Positions 54,669-63,266 of a stretch of 64,000 bases of DNA are shown in pieces. The notes below the pieces were generated by a model that was not told the origin of the DNA, ran no database searches, and worked only from the letters and a program-made list of their open reading frames with translations. Location: NCBI GenBank assembly GCA_965207125.1, contig OZ242263.1, positions 1,736,001 through 1,800,000 on the forward strand. The letters are read 5' to 3'. The position numbers and the translations under genes were made by a program. This DNA is from G965207125 sp965207125. GTDB lineage: Bacteria; Pseudomonadota; Alphaproteobacteria; Puniceispirillales; UBA1172. The stretch's first letter is position 1, and each line of letters opens with the position of its first letter.

Positions 54669-56688
54669 ATGCAGCATAACGCCTCCTCCTCCTCCTCCAC
54701 ACGTGATCCCCGTATTGGAGCGATGGCTAACGCAATCCGTTTTCTGGCGATTGATGCTGTTGAAGCAGCAAAATCAGGTCACCCCGGTATGCCGATGGGG
54801 ATGGCTGATGTCGCCTCAGTTCTTTTCTCCTCATATATCAAGATCAATCCGGATGATCCTCAATGGCCTGATCGCGACCGGTTTATTTTATCCGCCGGAC
54901 ACGGCTCGATGTTGCTTTACGCCCTTCATTATCTGACGGGGTATCGGGATATGACTTTGAACCAACTGCGCCAGTTTCGGCAGCTTGGCTCAATCACAGC
55001 AGGTCATCCCGAATACGGGTTGGCTAGCGGAACAGAGACCACTACCGGTCCATTGGGACAGGGGCTGGCGAACGGGGTTGGTTTTGCTTTAGCGGAGCGC
55101 ATGATGGCGGTGCGTTTCGGTAGCAAGCTGGTGGATCATAGAACATGGGTTATTGCTGGGGATGGTTGCCTTCAAGAGGGAATCAGCCACGAGGCGATTG
55201 ATCTTGCGGGTCATTTGAAAACTCAGAAAATTGACGGTTTTCTGGGATGATAACGGGATTTCTATCGATGGGGCGACCTCATTGTCGACCTCGATGAATC
55301 AACTTGCGCGATTCCGTGCCGCTGGCTGGCACGTCCAAAGTATTGATGGGCATGATCACGCCGCGATCGCCCAAGCAATTGAAAACGCGGAGGTGAGCCG
55401 CAAGCCGTCATTGATCGGATGTAAAACTGTTATTGGTTATGGCGCGCCTAATCTCGGCGGCACGGCGAAAACGCATGGTGCTCCCCTTGGCGCTGATGAA
55501 ATAGAGGCCACCCGCAAGGCGCTCGGTTGGCCTCATGATCCTTTCGTTATTCCTGAGGATATTCTGGCATTGTGGAAGGACGCTGGACAGCGTTCGGCTG
55601 GCGCGTATCGGGATTGGCAGGGGCGTCATGAAAATGTACCTGCTGCCAAGCGGTTTGATGCGGCTCTTGCTAAAGAGCACCCCAAGAAACTACGGCGCAC
55701 GATGGCGGCCCTAAAAGTGCAGCTGGTCGAGGAAAAGCCGAAGCTGGCGACCCGCCAGGCTTCGCAGAAAGCGCTTGAGGTGATTAACGTCGCAACGCCG
55801 CTGACGGTGGGCGGGTCGGCGGATCTCACCGGCTCTAACTTGACTAAGACCGAGGCGACAGGCGCGATTTCAGCGGGCAAATTCAAAGGGCGTTATGTTT
55901 ATTATGGGATTCGTGAACATGGCATGGCGGCGGTTATGAATGGCCTCGCTTTGCATGGCGGGTTTATTCCTTATGGTGGCACGTTTCTGGTTTTTACCGA
56001 TTACGCGCGGGGAGCGATCAGACTGTCGGCTTTAATGAAACAGCAGGTCATTTATGTCATGACGCATGATTCTATCGGGCTTGGCGAGGATGGTCCTACG
56101 CACCAACCGGTCGAGCATCTGGCTATGTTGCGGGCGACGCCTGATTTATATCTTTTCCGCCCTTGTGATGCGGTTGAGGTCGCTGAGGCGTGGGAGGCGG
56201 CGTTGGCTTTAACCAATGCGCCATCGGTCATTTCACTGTCCCGGCAGGGAACACCGGTTTTACGCGGAGAGGCGAAAAACAACAAAGTAATGATGGGCGG
56301 CTATGTTCTGCACGAGCCGCCGGCCCATCGCGATGTGACGATTCTCGCAACGGGAACCGAAGTCGCGCTCGCGAGGGAAGCAGCAGACCTCCTGATGCAA
56401 GACCACGCGATTAACGCGGCTGTTGTCTCATTGCCGTGCTGGGAGTTGTTCGACCAGCAAGACGCTGATTATAGGCACGGAGTGCTGGGCGATGCGCCTT
56501 GCCTTGCGGTAGAGGCGGCGAGCGGTTTTGGCTGGGAGCGTTATACTAATGATAGCGAGGCTTTTATTGGGATGAGTAGTTTTGGCGACTCGGCTCCAGC
56601 CTCTGATCTCTATTCTCATTTTGGCATCACCGTGGACGCGATTGTCGCTAAGGCGCGGGCCCTTGCCTCGCGGCCGCTCATATTATAA
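54669..56688 (+). CDS. tkt: Transketolase, frameshifted
   Basis: A TPP enzyme of the pentose phosphate and Calvin pathways. The N-terminal part has KSGHPGMPMGMAD and GPLGQGLANGVGFAL, and ends at WVIAGDGCLQEGISHEA (TPP motif). The rest resumes VFWDDNGISIDG, then THDSIGLGEDGPTHQP. Removing one A from the AAAA run at 55227-55230 fuses them into about 672 residues, a normal length. AAGGTGA precedes the ATG. The start contains a (CCT)5 repeat encoding Ser-5, not part of the family core. Confidence 0.93.
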
Positions 56689-56718
56689 CAAACCCAACAG
56701 AAAACGAAGGAGGGGGCT

Positions 56719-57725
56719 ATGACCATCAAAGTAGCAATTAACGGATTTGGACGCATCGGGCGCAATATCTTGCGGGCGATTATTGAAAGCGGGCGCGAGG
56801 ATATCAAGGTCGTCGGCATCAATGACTTGGGGCCGGTTGAAACCAACGCGCATCTGCTGCGTTATGATAGCGTTCATGGACGTTTTTCAGGTGAGGTTAC
56901 GGTCAAAGGCGATACGATCGATGTCGGGCAGGGCGCTATTCACGTTTCGGCAATCCGAGACCCTGCTGATCTTCCTTGGGAAAAACTTGAGGTAGATATC
57001 GTTCTTGAATGCACCGGCATTTTACGGATCGTGAAAAGGCGGCCGCCCATCTCAAAGCGGGCGCAAAACGCGTTGTGATCTCAGCCCCCGCAAGTGGCGT
57101 TGATCTGACTGTGGTCTATGGCGTTAATCACGATAAACTAACGCGCGATCATGTTGTGGTCTCAAATGCTTCATGCACGACAAATTGTCTTGCGCCGTTG
57201 GTTTTCGTTCTTAATAACGCTATCGGGATAGAACAAGGCTTTATGACCACGGTGCATAGTTACACTGGCGATCAGCCGGTTCTCGATACCATGCATAAAG
57301 ATCTTTATCGTGCGAGATCGGCGGCGGGGAACATGATTCCTACCACCACCGGTGCTGCGCGCGCGGTGGGGCTGGTTTTACCTGAACTTGATGGCAAACT
57401 TGATGGAGTCTCGATCAGAGTGCCGACGCAGAATGTTTCGGTTGTTGATTTGCAATTTATCACAAGTCGCGACACTGACGTTGAGGGCATTAACAACGCT
57501 ATTCGTGCGGCGGCGGACGGGAACCTTAAAGGAGTTCTTGGCTATACTGATGAGCCTCTGGTTTCAAGTGATCTTAATCACGACCCAAGATCATCCATCT
57601 TCCACATGGATCAGACAAAAGTGATGAACAAGCGGTTCGGCCGCGTTCTTAGTTGGTATGACAATGAATGGGGATTTTCTAACCGTATGTCTGATACGGC
57701 GGTTGCACTTGGTAAGTATCTCTGA
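56719..57725 (+). CDS. gap: Glyceraldehyde-3-phosphate dehydrogenase, frameshifted
   Basis: NAD(P)-dependent GAPDH of 335 residues after repair. INGFGRIGRNILRA is the N-terminal Rossmann motif; the catalytic Cys is in SNASCTTNCLAP, with HSYTGDQ and the C-terminal WYDNEWGFSNRM. The first frame ends after IVLECTGIL. Adding one T to the TTTT run at 57020-57023 restores CTGIFTDREKAAAHLKAGA. AAGGAGG precedes the ATG. It lies 30 nt after tkt; pgk, its usual neighbour, is displaced by about 1.8 kb. Confidence 0.94.
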
Positions 57726-57750
57726 GCAAGAAGTATGATCGGTTCTGCTA

Positions 57751-57918
57751 TTAGACCCCGCGAATAACGCGCTCTAACCAGCCGTGTTTCACGTAGTTGT
57801 GGATTGATTTAGGGTCTATGCTTTGCGCCCTTAGCCAAGAGGTCTCAACCAGAAAACCCGGAGGAACCTTGTCAAGAAAAGGCTTTAATCTTCGCTGTCT
57901 TTGTTGGCTTATAACCAT
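57751..57918 (-). pseudogene. AbiEi-like antitoxin N-terminal fragment
   Basis: A 55-residue ORF with the text PPGFLVETSWLRAQSIDP and HNYVKHGWLERVIRGV, which matches the winged-helix N-terminal domain of type IV AbiEi-family antitoxins. In full-length members this is followed by Tyr and about 150-200 more residues. Here a stop follows RGV, and the space ends at the gap gene, so the C-terminal part is absent. No AbiEii nucleotidyltransferase gene is present. It is most likely a remnant left by an insertion or deletion event. Confidence 0.6.
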
Positions 57919-57952
57919 TAAAACTGCATATTCTTAAAAGATTAAGAGCGGC

Positions 57953-58465
57953 TTAGCGTAATTCCCCAGCCGTGATGAAAACGCTGAACCGCTCACACCA
58001 GATGAGAGCACCATGATATGCTGATAGGTCTGTTGCCTCAATCTCATAGGAAAAATTCTTAAACCCTTTGATGCGGGCGACTTCACGCGATTGCTCCTTG
58101 ATGGAGATAAAACCCTCTTTGGTATCAACAAAATCAGGCGTTAGATAAAGCCGATAATCTGGGCCGGGTGAAACCTCACCATCGAGGGTTACGCGCTCGC
58201 TGGTAACATACAGCGTGCCTTCACCCCAATGAAGCGAATCTGATGCTGGAAGATCCCGGTGGAAAACCGTACTACGCTCAGCTTGTTGTTCAGCACGCTC
58301 AATGACCTCGCGTTCAACTGGCGCATCAGCGATAATGATCGGCAGAAAATAAACCCCTAAAGCGAAACCGATAATCAGTCCTGATAAGAACTTCACCGTC
58401 CCGTAAAGGACTATATGACGCCGAGCGAAGGAGAGTGCTGTCTGATAGAAACCGATGATACCCAT
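57953..58465 (-). CDS. DM13-domain membrane protein
   Basis: A protein of about 170 residues with an N-terminal membrane anchor (GTVKFLSGLIIGFALGVYFL) and a C-terminal DM13 domain. The latter has TLDGEVSPGPDYRLYLTP, KGFKNFSYEI and the ICWCERF-like IWCERFSVFITAG end with the conserved Cys. DM13 domains are proposed to take part in redox or electron transfer. An ATG at 58501 would add 12 residues and overlap azlD by 10 nt; 58465 gives a normal N-terminus. It is downstream of azlCD on the same strand. Confidence 0.85.
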   Translation of the reverse strand: MGIIGFYQTALSFARRHIVLYGTVKFLSGLIIGFALGVYFLPIIIADAPVEREVIERAEQQAERSTVFHRDLPASDSLHWGEGTLYVTSERVTLDGEVSPGPDYRLYLTPDFVDTKEGFISIKEQSREVARIKGFKNFSYEIEATDLSAYHGALIWCERFSVFITAGELR

Positions 58466-58491
58466 GTCTGATCTATAGCAAATTGTAGTTG

Positions 58492-58806
58492 CTAAAACCA
58501 TATCACATTATTGATCACCCAGAAAACCGTTAAACCTGTCGCGATGGTGACCAGAACGTTTGAGGTCAACAAGGCCGCCCACGCCGCCAGCAGAACCGCT
58601 GGAATTTTTGGATTATCCATGAAGGTGACTTGATCCTGAATAAGCAGAATCTCAGGCGCGATGATTGCGGCCAACACTGCGGTGCTAACATAACCGAGAA
58701 ACTTCTTGATCGATGGCGGTATTTCTCTTTGGTGCAGAACCCCGATAAAGAGAAAACGCGAGATAAAAGTAAAAATCCCTGATCCAATCATCACCAGCCA
58801 GATCAT
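58492..58806 (-). CDS. azlD: AzlD-family branched-chain amino acid exporter subunit
   Basis: A 104-residue protein with about four hydrophobic helices. IWLVMIGSGIFTFISRFLFI and a C-terminal NVLVTIATGLTVFW segment fit the AzlD family. It overlaps azlC by 4 nt (ATGA), the standard pairing. Together they form a branched-chain amino acid efflux pump in the inner membrane, related to the BrnFE exporters. Confidence 0.92.
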   Translation of the reverse strand: MIWLVMIGSGIFTFISRFLFIGVLHQREIPPSIKKFLGYVSTAVLAAIIAPEILLIQDQVTFMDNPKIPAVLLAAWAALLTSNVLVTIATGLTVFWVINNVIWF

Positions 58807-59516
58807 TGAGACCTCCTCGCTTGCAGAGTTTCAGTAGCGTATCCCGCGATCATACCGAGAATAGCGGCGATAATAATGTTTGTTTTCCACGGCAATGAAT
58901 ACCCCACCACCGCCACTGTCATCGATACCACCATAGTAACGAAATGTGGAAACCGCACAATATGCGGCATGATAATCGCAAGGAAAGTCAACGGAATAGC
59001 GAGTTCAAGCCCAAGTTCAGGAGGAATCACCGCACCGATCAGAATGCCGATTAAAGTCGCTATTTGCCATCCTATCCATAACGTTATCCCTGTCCCGAGC
59101 AGGTGATAGTGCATATTGGGTGAAGGGGGTGCATCCTCAAAGCGTCGGATTGTGACTGCATAAGCCTCATCGGTCAGAAGGTAAGACAGGATAATTTTCC
59201 ACGGCAGAGGTAGTTGGCTTAGCCATCTGGTCATGCTCGCCGAATAGAGAATATGCCGCAGGTTCACCACGCCGACCGTGCTAGCGATAACCAGTCCGCC
59301 ACTGCCGACCCCAGCCAGCTGGACAAAAATCACCTGACTGGCCCCGCCAAAGACTATAGAGGACATGAAAAATACCTGTAGCGGCGTTAAACCAGCCTCA
59401 AGACCGAGAACAGAGAAAATCATCCCAAACGGAAAAACCCCAAGCAAAAGAGGTAACTCTTGCGTAATGCCGTGGATGAGTTCCGTTTTTGCGGTGGTAT
59501 TTATGGCTTTATTCAT
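58803..59516 (-). CDS. azlC: AzlC-family branched-chain amino acid permease
   Basis: A 237-residue membrane protein with about six helices. LLGVFPFGMIFSVLGLEAGL and SSIVFGGASQVIFVQLAG are the AzlC signatures, followed by NLRHILYSASMTRWL. It is the first gene of azlC-azlD and divergent from pgk, whose likely start is 65 nt away. The pair sits between gap and pgk, which are otherwise normally adjacent in related bacteria. Confidence 0.93.
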   Translation of the reverse strand: MNKAINTTAKTELIHGITQELPLLLGVFPFGMIFSVLGLEAGLTPLQVFFMSSIVFGGASQVIFVQLAGVGSGGLVIASTVGVVNLRHILYSASMTRWLSQLPLPWKIILSYLLTDEAYAVTIRRFEDAPPSPNMHYHLLGTGITLWIGWQIATLIGILIGAVIPPELGLELAIPLTFLAIIMPHIVRFPHFVTMVVSMTVAVVGYSLPWKTNIIIAAILGMIAGYATETLQARRSQ

Positions 59517-59581
59517 GAGGTATCAAGGGCGGCGACAATGATGATCATTTGCTTGGCTGACTATCCATGATAGAAGCGATT

Positions 59582-60808
59582 ATGTCGAGAAAATTAACCA
59601 TACCGACCTCGATCAGCACCGCCGATGTTAGCAACAAAACGATCTTATTCAGAACGGATCTTAATGTGCCAATTAAAGACGGGATTGTCACTGACACAAC
59701 CCGTATAGACCGTGCCTCTCTTGAGATTACTGCTCTTGCCGCGCGCGGTGCAAAGGTCGTTATTATCTCACATTTCGGCAGACCTAAAGGTATCACTCAG
59801 CCTGATATGTCGCTTGCGGCCGTCGCGGCGCCTCTTGCGCGTGCGGTTGGCAGGCCGGTGGCTTTTGCTTCTGATTGCATCGGCCCACCCGCCCGCAAGG
59901 TTATTGATGCCGCGCATGGGGGCGAAGTGGTCTTATTAGAAAACCTGCGCTTTCATTATGGCGAGGAAGCCAATGACAAAACTTTTGCCGCCGCTCTGGC
60001 TGAACACGCTGACCTCTATGTCAATGATGCGTTTTCTGCGAGCCATCGTGCTCATGCGTCTATTGTCGGCGTTACCGCGTTTCTGCCGTCTTACGCAGGA
60101 GGGTTAATGATGGAGGAGCTGGAGGCACTCGATCATGCTCTTGGTAATCCGGTAAGACCTGTGATCGCTGTGGTTGGCGGCGCGAAGGTATCAACCAAAA
60201 TAGATGTGCTGGTCAATCTGATTGATAAGGTAGATCATCTGATTGTTGGTGGCGGGATGGCGAACACGTTTCTGGCTGCCAAAGGATACGCGATCGGCGC
60301 GTCTCTGGCTGAATTATCACTGATCTCTACCGCCAAGAGCATTATGGAGGCCGCCACCACGCGAGGATGCGATTTTATTCTGCCTGAGGATGGGGTGGTT
60401 GCAACGCAATTAGAACAAGACGCCCCGCATAGAGTGGCGCGTTTCGATACTGATGCGATCGCCGATAATGAGATGATCCTTGATGCTGGGCCTCAATCAA
60501 TAGCCGAGGCGAAAAAACTTCTTGAGGGCGGTAAAACGATTGTTTGGAATGGCCCTATGGGAGCGTTTGAAACCAAGCCTTTTGATCTGGCGACCGTCGC
60601 GCTGGCAAAGCATGCCGCTGGTTTAACGGCCAAGGGAGAACTTGTCTCAGTTGCGGGGGGCGGAGATACTGTTGCCGCATTGAACTGTGCGGGTGCTACT
60701 GAGAAATTTTCTTATGTCAGCACCGCAGGCGGGGCTTTTCTTGAATGGCTCGAAGGCAAAACCTTGCCGGGGTGTGAGGCTTTGCTGGCAAAGAATAATC
60801 AGGAATGA
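59582..60808 (+). CDS. pgk: Phosphoglycerate kinase
   Basis: A 408-residue kinase that transfers phosphate between 1,3-bisphosphoglycerate and ADP. FRTDLNVPIKDG and HFGRPKGITQPDMSLA are N-domain substrate contacts, GGAKVSTKIDVL and NGPMGAFETKPFD the nucleotide side, and SVAGGGDTVAAL the C-terminal hinge. The ATG at 59582 is preferred to 59567, because AGAAG precedes it. Unlike the neighbouring gap and tkt, this frame is intact. Confidence 0.96.
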   Translation: MSRKLTIPTSISTADVSNKTILFRTDLNVPIKDGIVTDTTRIDRASLEITALAARGAKVVIISHFGRPKGITQPDMSLAAVAAPLARAVGRPVAFASDCIGPPARKVIDAAHGGEVVLLENLRFHYGEEANDKTFAAALAEHADLYVNDAFSASHRAHASIVGVTAFLPSYAGGLMMEELEALDHALGNPVRPVIAVVGGAKVSTKIDVLVNLIDKVDHLIVGGGMANTFLAAKGYAIGASLAELSLISTAKSIMEAATTRGCDFILPEDGVVATQLEQDAPHRVARFDTDAIADNEMILDAGPQSIAEAKKLLEGGKTIVWNGPMGAFETKPFDLATVALAKHAAGLTAKGELVSVAGGGDTVAALNCAGATEKFSYVSTAGGAFLEWLEGKTLPGCEALLAKNNQE

Positions 60809-60850
60809 TGCCTTGCGCGTAAACGCGTCCGGGTTTATATTGATAAGATC

Positions 60851-61483
60851 ATGTTTGGATTTCTAAGCAAAAAAACAGAAGTGCCAACCCTTGAGCAGGC
60901 TTTGCCTGGCCGGACGACTCCTATTCTTGACCCTGAACCCCACGCGGTGCTCGGTAACCCGATCGTCCCACCTTTTCCTGACGGATTTGAGAAAATTCTG
61001 TTCGGGATGGGGTGTTTCTGGGGGGCTGAGCGGATTTTCTGGACGCAAAAAGGTGTCTGGACAACATCCGTTGGCTACGCTGGGGGCTCTACGACTAACC
61101 CGACCTATCATGAAGTTTGCTCGGGCATGACCGGGCATACCGAGGCGGTCGAGGTTGTTTATGATCCGTCAATCATCACCACCGATGCGGTGTTGCAACT
61201 TTTCTGGGAGTCGCATGATCCGACCCAAGGAATGCGGCAAGGCAATGATCGGGGAACGCAATATCGCTCAGCGATTTATGTCGATAGCGATGAGATGCTG
61301 AAACTGGTTGAGGAAAGCCGGGCGCATTACGCTAAAAACCTCGCTAGTGCGGGGTTCTCGAGCATCACGACTGAAATAGCCCTCGGGAAAGAATACTATC
61401 TGGCTGAAGGGTATCATCAGCAATATCTTCATAAAAACCCAAGTGGGTATTGTGGCATCGGCGGGTGCGGCGTTAAATTCTGA
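60851..61483 (+). CDS. msrA: Peptide methionine-S-sulfoxide reductase MsrA
   Basis: Repairs S-methionine sulfoxide in proteins. The catalytic motif GMGCFWGAERIFW is near residue 54, with the resolving cysteines in YCGIGGCGVKF at the C-terminus. TSVGYAGGSTTNPTY and HTEAVEVVYDP are family signatures. At 210 residues it is the standard length. It is cytosolic: no signal peptide. It begins 42 nt after pgk. Confidence 0.96.
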   Translation: MFGFLSKKTEVPTLEQALPGRTTPILDPEPHAVLGNPIVPPFPDGFEKILFGMGCFWGAERIFWTQKGVWTTSVGYAGGSTTNPTYHEVCSGMTGHTEAVEVVYDPSIITTDAVLQLFWESHDPTQGMRQGNDRGTQYRSAIYVDSDEMLKLVEESRAHYAKNLASAGFSSITTEIALGKEYYLAEGYHQQYLHKNPSGYCGIGGCGVKF

Positions 61484-61493
61484 CAGAAATAGC

Positions 61494-61522
61494 TTGACCT
61501 CAAGTCGTCTTGAGGGTAGATC
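61494..61522 (+). promoter_or_regulatory. Hairpin/promoter-like element before rpmJ
   Basis: CCTCAAG (61498-61504), a TCGT loop and CTTGAGG (61509-61515) form a perfect 7-bp hairpin 10 nt past the msrA stop. No T-tract follows. TTGACC (61494-61499) with TAGATC (61517-61522) at 17-nt spacing could be a weak promoter for rpmJ. The two readings are not mutually exclusive. Confidence 0.35.
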
Positions 61523-61568
61523 CAAGCCCAAGTAAGCAATTACGAGCAATTAATTAGAGGCACGAGCG

Positions 61569-61694
61569 ATGAAAGTCGTCAGTTCACTTAAAACCCTCAA
61601 GAGCCGAGACCGCAACTGTCAAGTTGTGCGGCGTCGCGGAAAACTTTACGTTATCAACAAAAAGAATCCGCGCTTTAAAGCGAGACAGGGCTAA
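61569..61694 (+). CDS. rpmJ: 50S ribosomal protein L36
   Basis: A 41-residue ribosomal protein. KTLKSRDRNCQVVRRRGKL and INKKNPRFKARQG match the zinc-ligand-poor (C-minus) alphaproteobacterial L36, with only one Cys. A GAGG-type ribosome binding site (GAGGCACGAGCG) precedes the ATG. It stands alone between msrA and glcD, which is common in this class. Confidence 0.96.
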   Translation: MKVVSSLKTLKSRDRNCQVVRRRGKLYVINKKNPRFKARQG

Positions 61695-61776
61695 CCCCCT
61701 CTTTTTCATCTGATTCAAGAGAATTTTGCGGCTTTTTGCTTTGCCATGGACTGGCTATTGCCGTTATCATGCCCGG

Positions 61777-63264
61777 ATGGAAATGCCCCCAGTTGATCCG
61801 GATGCCCTAGCAAGACGGCAAGCAATTGCCGATGATCTTAAGATCATCCTTGGCGAGAAGGGCGTGATTGCCGACCACGCCGGAATGAGCGTTTATGAAA
61901 GCGATGCACTTGCTGGATACAGGCAAGCGCCTCTGGTGGTGGCTTTGCCCGCCAATACCGCACAGGTCGCTGAGACGCTGAAATACTGCCATGACAACCA
62001 TGTGAAAATCGTCCCGCGCGGTGCTGGAACATCGCTGTCCGGCGGCGCGTTGCCCCTCGCGGACGGAATTTTGCTTGGTCTGGGGCGCATGAGCGCTATT
62101 CTCGATATTGATTTTGAGAATCGGACTGTTGTTGCCCAGCCGGGGGTGACCAACCTTTCGATCACGGAGGCTGTTCAGCATAAAGGTTTTTACTATGCGC
62201 CTGACCCATCCAGCCAGATCGCCTGTACCATCGGCGGGAATGTTGCTGAGAATTCCGGCGGGGTTCACTGCCTCAAATATGGGCTGACCACCAATAATAT
62301 CTTGGGGCTTGAGATCGTCACTATAGATGGTGAGGTGATGCGACTCGGCGGCCAGCACCTTGATATCGGTGGATATGATTTGCTTGGGGTTCTGACTGGT
62401 TCGGAAGGATTATTGGGGATTGTGACCGAGGTTACCGTGCGCATTCTTAAAAAACCGGCGTATTGCAAAGCGATGCTGATCGGCTTTGATGATATTATTG
62501 CGGCCGGGCGATCCGTTGGCGAGATTATCGCTGATGGTATTATTCCGGCGGGGATGGAGTTGATGGATAAGCCAGCGATCATTGCCGCCGATGATTTCTG
62601 CGCTGCGGGGTATCCGCGAGACGCCGAGGCGCTGTTGATTGTTGAGTTGGACGGACCTGAGGCTGAAGTAGAGGCGTTATGCGAGCGGGTTGGCGCGATT
62701 ACTGCGCGATGCGGCGCGAGTGTACAAAAAACTAGCCGTGATGAAGAGGAACGCGATTTATTTTGGGCTGGGCGCAAGGCGGCTTTTCCTGCGATGGCGC
62801 GAATCTCGCCTGATTATCTTTGCATGGATGGCACGATACCCCGGCGCATGTTGCCTGAAATGCTGGGGCGGATGGCGCGGATGAGCCAGGAATTTGGCTT
62901 GAGGGTTGCTAATGTTTTCCACGCAGGAGATGGCAATCTGCATCCGTTGATCATGTTTGATGCGAATCAGCCGGGGGAGTTGCGCCGTGCTGAAGATTTT
63001 GGCGCGGAGATTTTGAAAACCTGCGTTGAACTTGGCGGCGTTCTGACTGGCGAGCATGGGGTTGGTGTTGAGAAACGCGATCTGATGGGTCTTATGTTCA
63101 GTGAGGATGATCTAAAGCAACAACAGCGTCTTAAATGCGCGTTTGACCCAGAGCATCTTTTGAATCCGGGTAAGGTTTTCCCCCAGCTTCATCGTTGTGC
63201 TGAACTCGGCCGGCTGCACGTTCATCATGGCAAAATACCTCACCCTGACATACCGCGATTTTAA
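61777..63264 (+). CDS. glcD: Glycolate oxidase subunit GlcD (FAD-linked)
   Basis: A 495-residue FAD-dependent dehydrogenase subunit that oxidises glycolate to glyoxylate. The PCMH-type FAD domain has VPRGAGTSLSGGALPL and IGGNVAENSGGVHCLKYG, and the C-terminal VFHAGDGNLHPLI and GEHGVGVEKRDLM are GlcD signatures. The start is uncertain: ATG 61777 or 61783 gives a family-like N-terminus, while 61726 adds an unlikely extension. glcE follows after 2 nt, so a glcDEF operon continues past the window. Confidence 0.94.
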   Translation: MEMPPVDPDALARRQAIADDLKIILGEKGVIADHAGMSVYESDALAGYRQAPLVVALPANTAQVAETLKYCHDNHVKIVPRGAGTSLSGGALPLADGILLGLGRMSAILDIDFENRTVVAQPGVTNLSITEAVQHKGFYYAPDPSSQIACTIGGNVAENSGGVHCLKYGLTTNNILGLEIVTIDGEVMRLGGQHLDIGGYDLLGVLTGSEGLLGIVTEVTVRILKKPAYCKAMLIGFDDIIAAGRSVGEIIADGIIPAGMELMDKPAIIAADDFCAAGYPRDAEALLIVELDGPEAEVEALCERVGAITARCGASVQKTSRDEEERDLFWAGRKAAFPAMARISPDYLCMDGTIPRRMLPEMLGRMARMSQEFGLRVANVFHAGDGNLHPLIMFDANQPGELRRAEDFGAEILKTCVELGGVLTGEHGVGVEKRDLMGLMFSEDDLKQQQRLKCAFDPEHLLNPGKVFPQLHRCAELGRLHVHHGKIPHPDIPRF

Positions 63265-63266
63265 AA

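Noticed and set aside
61807..62777. Two minus-strand ORFs of 183 and 170 residues opposite glcD
   Set aside because: No domain features and full overlap with the conserved glcD frame.
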